Assembly (NCBI GenBank): GCA_949293925.1
Contig: CASFFI010000036.1
Span: 1-16,733 of the forward strand
Length of the DNA stretch: 16,733 nucleotides
Reading direction: 5' to 3'
Source of the DNA: an uncultured Christensenella sp.
Lineage (GTDB): Bacteria > Bacillota > Clostridia > Christensenellales > UBA1242
Below the pieces are notes generated by a model. The model made no database searches, was not told the origin of the DNA, and was given only the letters and a program-made list of their open reading frames with translations. The translations under genes and the position numbers were made by a program. Below, piece after piece: positions 13,535 through 16,733 of this stretch (its first letter is position 1; each line of letters begins with the position of its first letter).

Positions 13535-14068
13535 ATGAGAATTATTTCAGGAAAGTATAGAGGAAAAGTATTAAAAGAATTTGAACTAAACTCAACAAAG
13601 CCTACACTTGATAGGGTAAGGGAAGCGATTTTTGATAGTATTCAGTTTGAAATAAGAAAAGCTAAAGTGCTTGATTTATTTTCAGGAACGGGTGCAATGG
13701 GAATTGAAGCAATTAGCCGTGATGCTGAGTTTGTTGTAATGATTGATAACAACAATAAAGCAATAGATATTATCAAAAAGAATTTAGTTGGAATAGATGG
13801 AAATTATAAGGTATATTTTGATGATGCTTTAAGTTTTTTAAAAAACACAAATGAACAATTTGATATTATATTTTTAGATCCACCTTATAACTCTGATTAT
13901 TATGTAAAGTGTATTAATGAAATTTTGTCAAAAAATTTGCTTTTACCTAATGGTAAGTTGATAATTGAAAAATCTAAAGAAAATAAATTGTTATTTGACA
14001 CAACGAAATTTAATGTAAAAACTAAACATTATGGAAAGGTTGAGGTTTTAATATGTACAAAAGATTAA
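13535..14068 (+). CDS. rsmD: 16S rRNA (guanine(966)-N(2))-methyltransferase RsmD
   Basis: SAM-dependent methyltransferase modifying G966 (E. coli numbering) of 16S rRNA in the assembling small subunit. The 177-residue product has the family N-terminus M-R-I-I-S-G-K-Y-R-G, the T-K-P-T-L-D-R-V-R-E-A-I-F block (21-33), the SAM-binding D-L-F-S-G-T-G-A-M-G-I-E-A (47-59) and the catalytic L-D-P-P-Y (114-118). The N-terminus fixes the ATG firmly although no ribosome-binding site precedes it. It overlaps the glycosylase gene by 16 bases. In many Firmicutes rsmD is followed by coaD; here a DNA repair gene takes that place. Confidence 0.96.
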   Translation: MRIISGKYRGKVLKEFELNSTKPTLDRVREAIFDSIQFEIRKAKVLDLFSGTGAMGIEAISRDAEFVVMIDNNNKAIDIIKKNLVGIDGNYKVYFDDALSFLKNTNEQFDIIFLDPPYNSDYYVKCINEILSKNLLLPNGKLIIEKSKENKLLFDTTKFNVKTKHYGKVEVLICTKD

Positions 14069-14883
14069 GCAAAATGATAGTAATTGATGATTTGACTGAT
14101 TTTAATATTTTACATATACTTGAGTGCGGACAAATATTTAGGTATTCAATAGATGGAGAAAATGCTGTAATTTATTCTAAAGATATTAAAATAGAAGTAA
14201 AAAAAGTAGAAGATACTGTGCAAATTATTTCAAATGATTTAGATTATGCGGAAAATTTTTTTGATTTAAAGACAAATTACAAAAAAATAAAAAATTTTTT
14301 GAATTCTTTTGAAATTTTGTCGTCCGCTATTAAATTTGGATATGGCATAAGAATACTCAATAATGATTTATTTGAAATGATTGTTGAGTTTATTATATCA
14401 GCTAATAACAATATACCTAGAATTAAAAAATCTATTGAATATCTATGTGAACATTTCGGAAAAAATTTAGGTGATTATTATGCTTTTCCTAGTTTGCTTG
14501 ATTTAAAAAAAGCAAGTGTCGAAGATTATAAAAAGGCGGGATTAGGATATAGAGCAGAACAGTTATTTGATACAATAAATAAACTTAGTCAAACAGATTT
14601 AGATGCGTTTTATGAAAAAAGTAATGATAATAAACGAAAGTTTCTCTTATCATTAAAGGGCATAGGGCCTAAAGTTTGTAATTGCATTATGTTGTTTGCT
14701 TGCCATGATACAGAGTCTTTTCCTGTTGATACTTGGATTAAAAAAGTCTATAATGATATAACAAAAGAAAATGAAAATAATGCAAAAATAATTGAAAGAA
14801 AGTTAAAAGATATGTTTAAAGATTACTCTGGTTATGCTCAACAATACTTTTTTTATTATTATAGAGAAAATTTTAAAGGTTGA
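14053..14883 (+). CDS. ogg: 8-oxoguanine DNA glycosylase/AP lyase (Ogg family)
   Basis: Bifunctional base-excision repair enzyme removing 8-oxoguanine from DNA and nicking the abasic site. The 276-residue protein has an OGG N-terminal domain (about 10-105, with E-C-G-Q-I-F-R-Y) and a helix-hairpin-helix/GPD domain (about 105-270). L-K-G-I-G-P-K-V-C-N contains the catalytic Lys207, and F-P-V-D-T-W contains Asp226; the 19-residue gap equals that of human OGG1 (Lys249/Asp268). The ATG at 14053 is preceded by TGAGGT (14041-14046); a second ATG at 14074 has no such site. It overlaps rsmD by 16 bases and converges with, and overlaps by 11 bases, the minus-strand membrane-protein gene. A 3-methyladenine glycosylase of the same superfamily is less likely. 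Confidence 0.9.
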   Translation: MYKRLSKMIVIDDLTDFNILHILECGQIFRYSIDGENAVIYSKDIKIEVKKVEDTVQIISNDLDYAENFFDLKTNYKKIKNFLNSFEILSSAIKFGYGIRILNNDLFEMIVEFIISANNNIPRIKKSIEYLCEHFGKNLGDYYAFPSLLDLKKASVEDYKKAGLGYRAEQLFDTINKLSQTDLDAFYEKSNDNKRKFLLSLKGIGPKVCNCIMLFACHDTESFPVDTWIKKVYNDITKENENNAKIIERKLKDMFKDYSGYAQQYFFYYYRENFKG

Positions 14884-15664
14884 TTTTATTATCAATTTTG
14901 TTTGATTTATATTTATTTAATTTACAAATTATAGACAATATAATTAAAATTGTTCCTATTAATCTGTAATATATTTTTGTAGGTAAAAAAAGGCTATTAA
15001 AAAGTATTAATATACCACATATCAAATAACCTTTACTTTTTGATTCGCTTATAATATTTGATAATATTAATTTTAACTTTGAAGTTTTAGTTATGGTGTT
15101 TTCTATCTTTTTAGGCAACTTATTTTTTTCAACACATAAATCATATAAATCTATTTTGTCATATATATTAATTGCAAGATTTTCTATAAAATTTACACTT
15201 TTTAATGCTTTTTTATCAAAATTAATGCAGAAAATAGTCAAATTTTTACAATTTTTATAATTTCTTGTTAAATTAATCATTGTTTGTTGATTTATTTCAT
15301 TTTCTGTATATGATATTACTTTATCATTTGAATTTTTTAAACATTTAGTTTTTTTATCTAAAACATAATTGTTCGAAAATAAAGATTGTAAAAATTCTAA
15401 CTGTTCATAATCTGTCATTAAACTAAAAGATAGTGCTAGAGAATCTATTTCAGAACATCTTTTTAAAGTTAAACTTTTTTTAAAATTTTTTTTGTCAGTT
15501 AAAATTTTGATTATACTTACCGTTAAAAATGTTATTAATCCGGATATAATAATATTTAAGGCTAGACTGCCAATATAAAATGCTAGCGATAAAAAAGCAA
15601 GAGTAAATATTGAAAATATTAGAAATATTAAATCTGATATTATTGAAAATTTTGATTTATTCAT
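14873..15664 (-). CDS. Four-helix membrane protein with a central soluble domain, unknown function
   Basis: No family firmly recognised. The 263-residue product has hydrophobic segments at about 8-30 and 33-53, a soluble Lys/Asn-rich region (56-205), and a second pair at about 212-228 and 232-247. The soluble part has an alternating pattern ending in N-L-T-I-F-C-I-N-F-D, then a helix and I-N-I-Y-D-K-I-D-L-Y-D-L-C. This is reminiscent of the C-terminal half of Mrr/restriction-endonuclease-like folds, but no D...E-x-K catalytic set is visible, so that is a weak structural guess. The start at 15664 is chosen because GCGAGG (minus strand, 15670-15675) lies just upstream; the frame extends to an ATG at 15709 with no such site. 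It overlaps the 3' end of the glycosylase gene by 11 bases tail to tail. Confidence 0.8.
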   Translation of the reverse strand: MNKSKFSIISDLIFLIFSIFTLAFLSLAFYIGSLALNIIISGLITFLTVSIIKILTDKKNFKKSLTLKRCSEIDSLALSFSLMTDYEQLEFLQSLFSNNYVLDKKTKCLKNSNDKVISYTENEINQQTMINLTRNYKNCKNLTIFCINFDKKALKSVNFIENLAINIYDKIDLYDLCVEKNKLPKKIENTITKTSKLKLILSNIISESKSKGYLICGILILFNSLFLPTKIYYRLIGTILIILSIICKLNKYKSNKIDNKINL

Positions 15665-15709
15665 ATTGTCCTCGCATTTATTATTGACAGCGTGTATTTT
15701 TTTAGTCAA

Positions 15710-16151
15710 ATTCGATTAATCTATTTTTATATTATAATTTTTATTGGTTTTATTGATTGACAATAGTTTTGTTTTTAATATTATAAAAATTTAATTGATG
15801 TATTTAAGTTCGTTTTATTGCATTAAAAATCTTTGATTAGGGCTTTACACTATAATTATGCTATGTCACTATATTGTAATTCTATATTATCATTATTTGT
15901 CGTTGAAATACATCAATTATAGTGTTTTACTGTCATATATATTGTGTTTGTAAAAATAAAATTACATCTTAAAATTTAGAAATATTCAAAATTCTTACAT
16001 TTAAAAAATTGATACAATTCAAAAGTATCATTAAGTAAAGTTAAATAAGTCGAGATTACTTAAATTTTTAAAATGATTTTATTTGTTAAATTTATTTTTA
16101 TTAATATTTTGATTAGTTATGTAATTGTAAATCTATTTTGATTTTTATTTA
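15710..16151. other. AT-rich intergenic region with an orphan promoter and an inverted repeat
   Basis: About 440 bases without a convincing gene between the divergent membrane-protein and tsaE genes. TTGACA (15757-15762), 16 bases, TATTAT (15779-15784) is a plausible plus-strand promoter with no gene directly after it. An 11-base inverted repeat, ACACTATAATT (15847-15857) and AATTATAGTGT (15915-15925), encloses 57 bases containing a possible 19-codon frame from 15863. None is strong on its own in such AT-rich DNA. Confidence 0.4.
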
Positions 16152-16180
16152 TTGACAAAAATTTATCATTTTTATAAAAT
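16152..16180 (+). promoter_or_regulatory. Sigma-A-type promoter of tsaE
   Basis: Perfect TTGACA (16152-16157), 17-base spacer, TAAAAT (16175-16180). Only six bases separate the -10 from the tsaE ATG at 16187, so the predicted transcript starts at the start codon. No Shine-Dalgarno is present. Confidence 0.8.
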
Positions 16181-16186
16181 ATAGAA

Positions 16187-16591
16187 ATGAGATATGTTGT
16201 TGAATCACTTGAAGATACAAAAAAAATAGCAATAGAATTTGCCCACAAAATAAAAAAAGGGGACTTAATTAAGTTCTATGGCGATTTGGGGGCTGGAAAA
16301 ACTACTTTTATAGCATTTGTTTTAAAAGAATTGGGTGTAAATACGCTTGTTACAAGTCCTACATTTTCTTTATTAAAATCTTATAAAACTAACGAATTCG
16401 AAATTGCACATTTTGATATGTACAGAATTAACACAGAAGAGGCAATTGAAGCGGGCTTTGATGAAATTTTAAATGACCCTAACATTGTAAAATTCGTAGA
16501 ATGGCCGGACAATGTGGTCGGATTGTATCAAGACAATTTTTATAAAGTAAAAATTTCATTTGAACTTGAAAAAAGGGTTATCGAAATATGA
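16187..16591 (+). CDS. tsaE: tRNA threonylcarbamoyladenosine biosynthesis ATPase TsaE
   Basis: P-loop ATPase that works with TsaB and TsaD in making N6-threonylcarbamoyladenosine at position 37 of ANN-decoding tRNAs. The 134-residue protein has Walker A G-D-L-G-A-G-K-T (32-39), then S-P-T-F (57-60), H-F-D-M-Y-R (75-80) and V-E-W-P-D (104-108), all family landmarks. The N-terminus matches the family, so the ATG is secure despite lacking a ribosome-binding site; a consensus promoter lies directly upstream. The stop overlaps the next ATG in an ATGA junction, the usual tsaE-tsaB organisation. Confidence 0.95.
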   Translation: MRYVVESLEDTKKIAIEFAHKIKKGDLIKFYGDLGAGKTTFIAFVLKELGVNTLVTSPTFSLLKSYKTNEFEIAHFDMYRINTEEAIEAGFDEILNDPNIVKFVEWPDNVVGLYQDNFYKVKISFELEKRVIEI

Positions 16592-16733
16592 ACATTTTAG
16601 TTGCGAATACTTGTAATAAAGTTTTGCAAGTGGCTTTAAAAAAAGAAGACAAAGAATTTTTATATAGCTATCAAACTTCAAAACACAATGAGTGTTTGTT
16701 AGATTTAATAGAAAAAATTTTAACAGATTCAAA
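16588..16733 (+). CDS. tsaB: Probable TsaB, N-terminal part (3' truncated by the window)
   Basis: The frame opens at the ATGA overlap with tsaE and runs off the window after 48 full codons. It reads M-N-I-L-V-A-N-T-C-N-K-V-L-Q-V-A-L, matching the first strand pair of the ASKHA-fold TsaB (typically M-x-I-L-A-I-D-T-S-T-x-x-x-S-V-A-L). Then K-H-N-E-C-L-L-D-L-I-E-K-I-L parallels the H-S-E-x-L-L-P-x-I segment. TsaB is the non-catalytic scaffold that dimerises with TsaD. The usual D-T-S is N-T-C here. Position after tsaE is the main support. Confidence 0.8.
   Translation, partial: MNILVANTCNKVLQVALKKEDKEFLYSYQTSKHNECLLDLIEKILTDS

Noticed and set aside
14517..14523. Second exact TGTCGAA (0A-box consensus)
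   Set aside because: It lies inside the glycosylase coding region far from any start, in ordinary codons; treated as chance.

Overview
The window comes from a low-G+C, endospore-forming Firmicute, most likely a Clostridia-type organism. G+C is roughly a quarter by eye. The assignment rests on spoIIGA, sigE, sigG, the spoIIAA-spoIIAB-sigF operon and a reduced spoVAC-spoVAD-spoVAE set, together with an archaeal/eukaryal-type prolyl-tRNA synthetase and a Clostridia-like Ogg glycosylase. No phage, transposon, CRISPR or rRNA signal was seen.

Layout: (1) 1-1015: the 3' end of a coiled-coil/zinc-ribbon protein gene, an AT-only spacer and a tRNA-Gln(UUG) gene on the minus strand with a good promoter and terminator. 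(2) 1202-5142: a sigma-factor cluster. Two small sigma-70 genes lie in tandem on the plus strand, then sigE and spoIIGA on the minus strand (transcribed spoIIGA to sigE), then sigG diverging on the plus strand. (3) 5219-8407: a housekeeping run nusB-xseA-xseB-proS with tightly spaced or overlapping genes. (4) 8514-9984: spoIIAA-spoIIAB-sigF. (5) 10031-11293: a minus-strand gene for a secreted Asn-rich protein with a repeated N-x-D-[T/S]-[Y/F/M] motif, placed between sigF and the spoVA genes. (6) 11474-13306: spoVAC-spoVAD-spoVAE. (7) 13535-14883: rsmD and an ogg-type DNA glycosylase, overlapping. (8) 14873-15664: a minus-strand four-helix membrane protein of unknown role. (9) 16187-end: tsaE and the start of a probable tsaB.

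How the genes fit together: SpoIIAA and SpoIIAB are the anti-anti-sigma/anti-sigma switch that holds SigF until septation. SpoIIGA is the membrane protease that matures pro-SigE in the mother cell. SigG acts later in the forespore and drives spoVA-type genes for dipicolinic acid uptake. Most of the compartment-specific sigma cascade is therefore packed within about 13 kb, with transcription, repair and translation genes embedded in it. Five sigma-70 family genes lie within 8.8 kb.

Most noteworthy: two extra SigE/SigK-family sigma genes, the first of which has no pro-sequence and a perfect 0A-box (TGTCGAA) upstream; an inverted spoIIGA-sigE pair relative to sigG; a terminator buried in the 3' end of sigE; three genes (spoIIGA, rsmD, tsaE) whose -10 hexamer ends exactly six bases before the ATG with no Shine-Dalgarno, suggesting leaderless mRNAs; and two uncharacterised proteins, one secreted and repeat-bearing and one membrane-bound.
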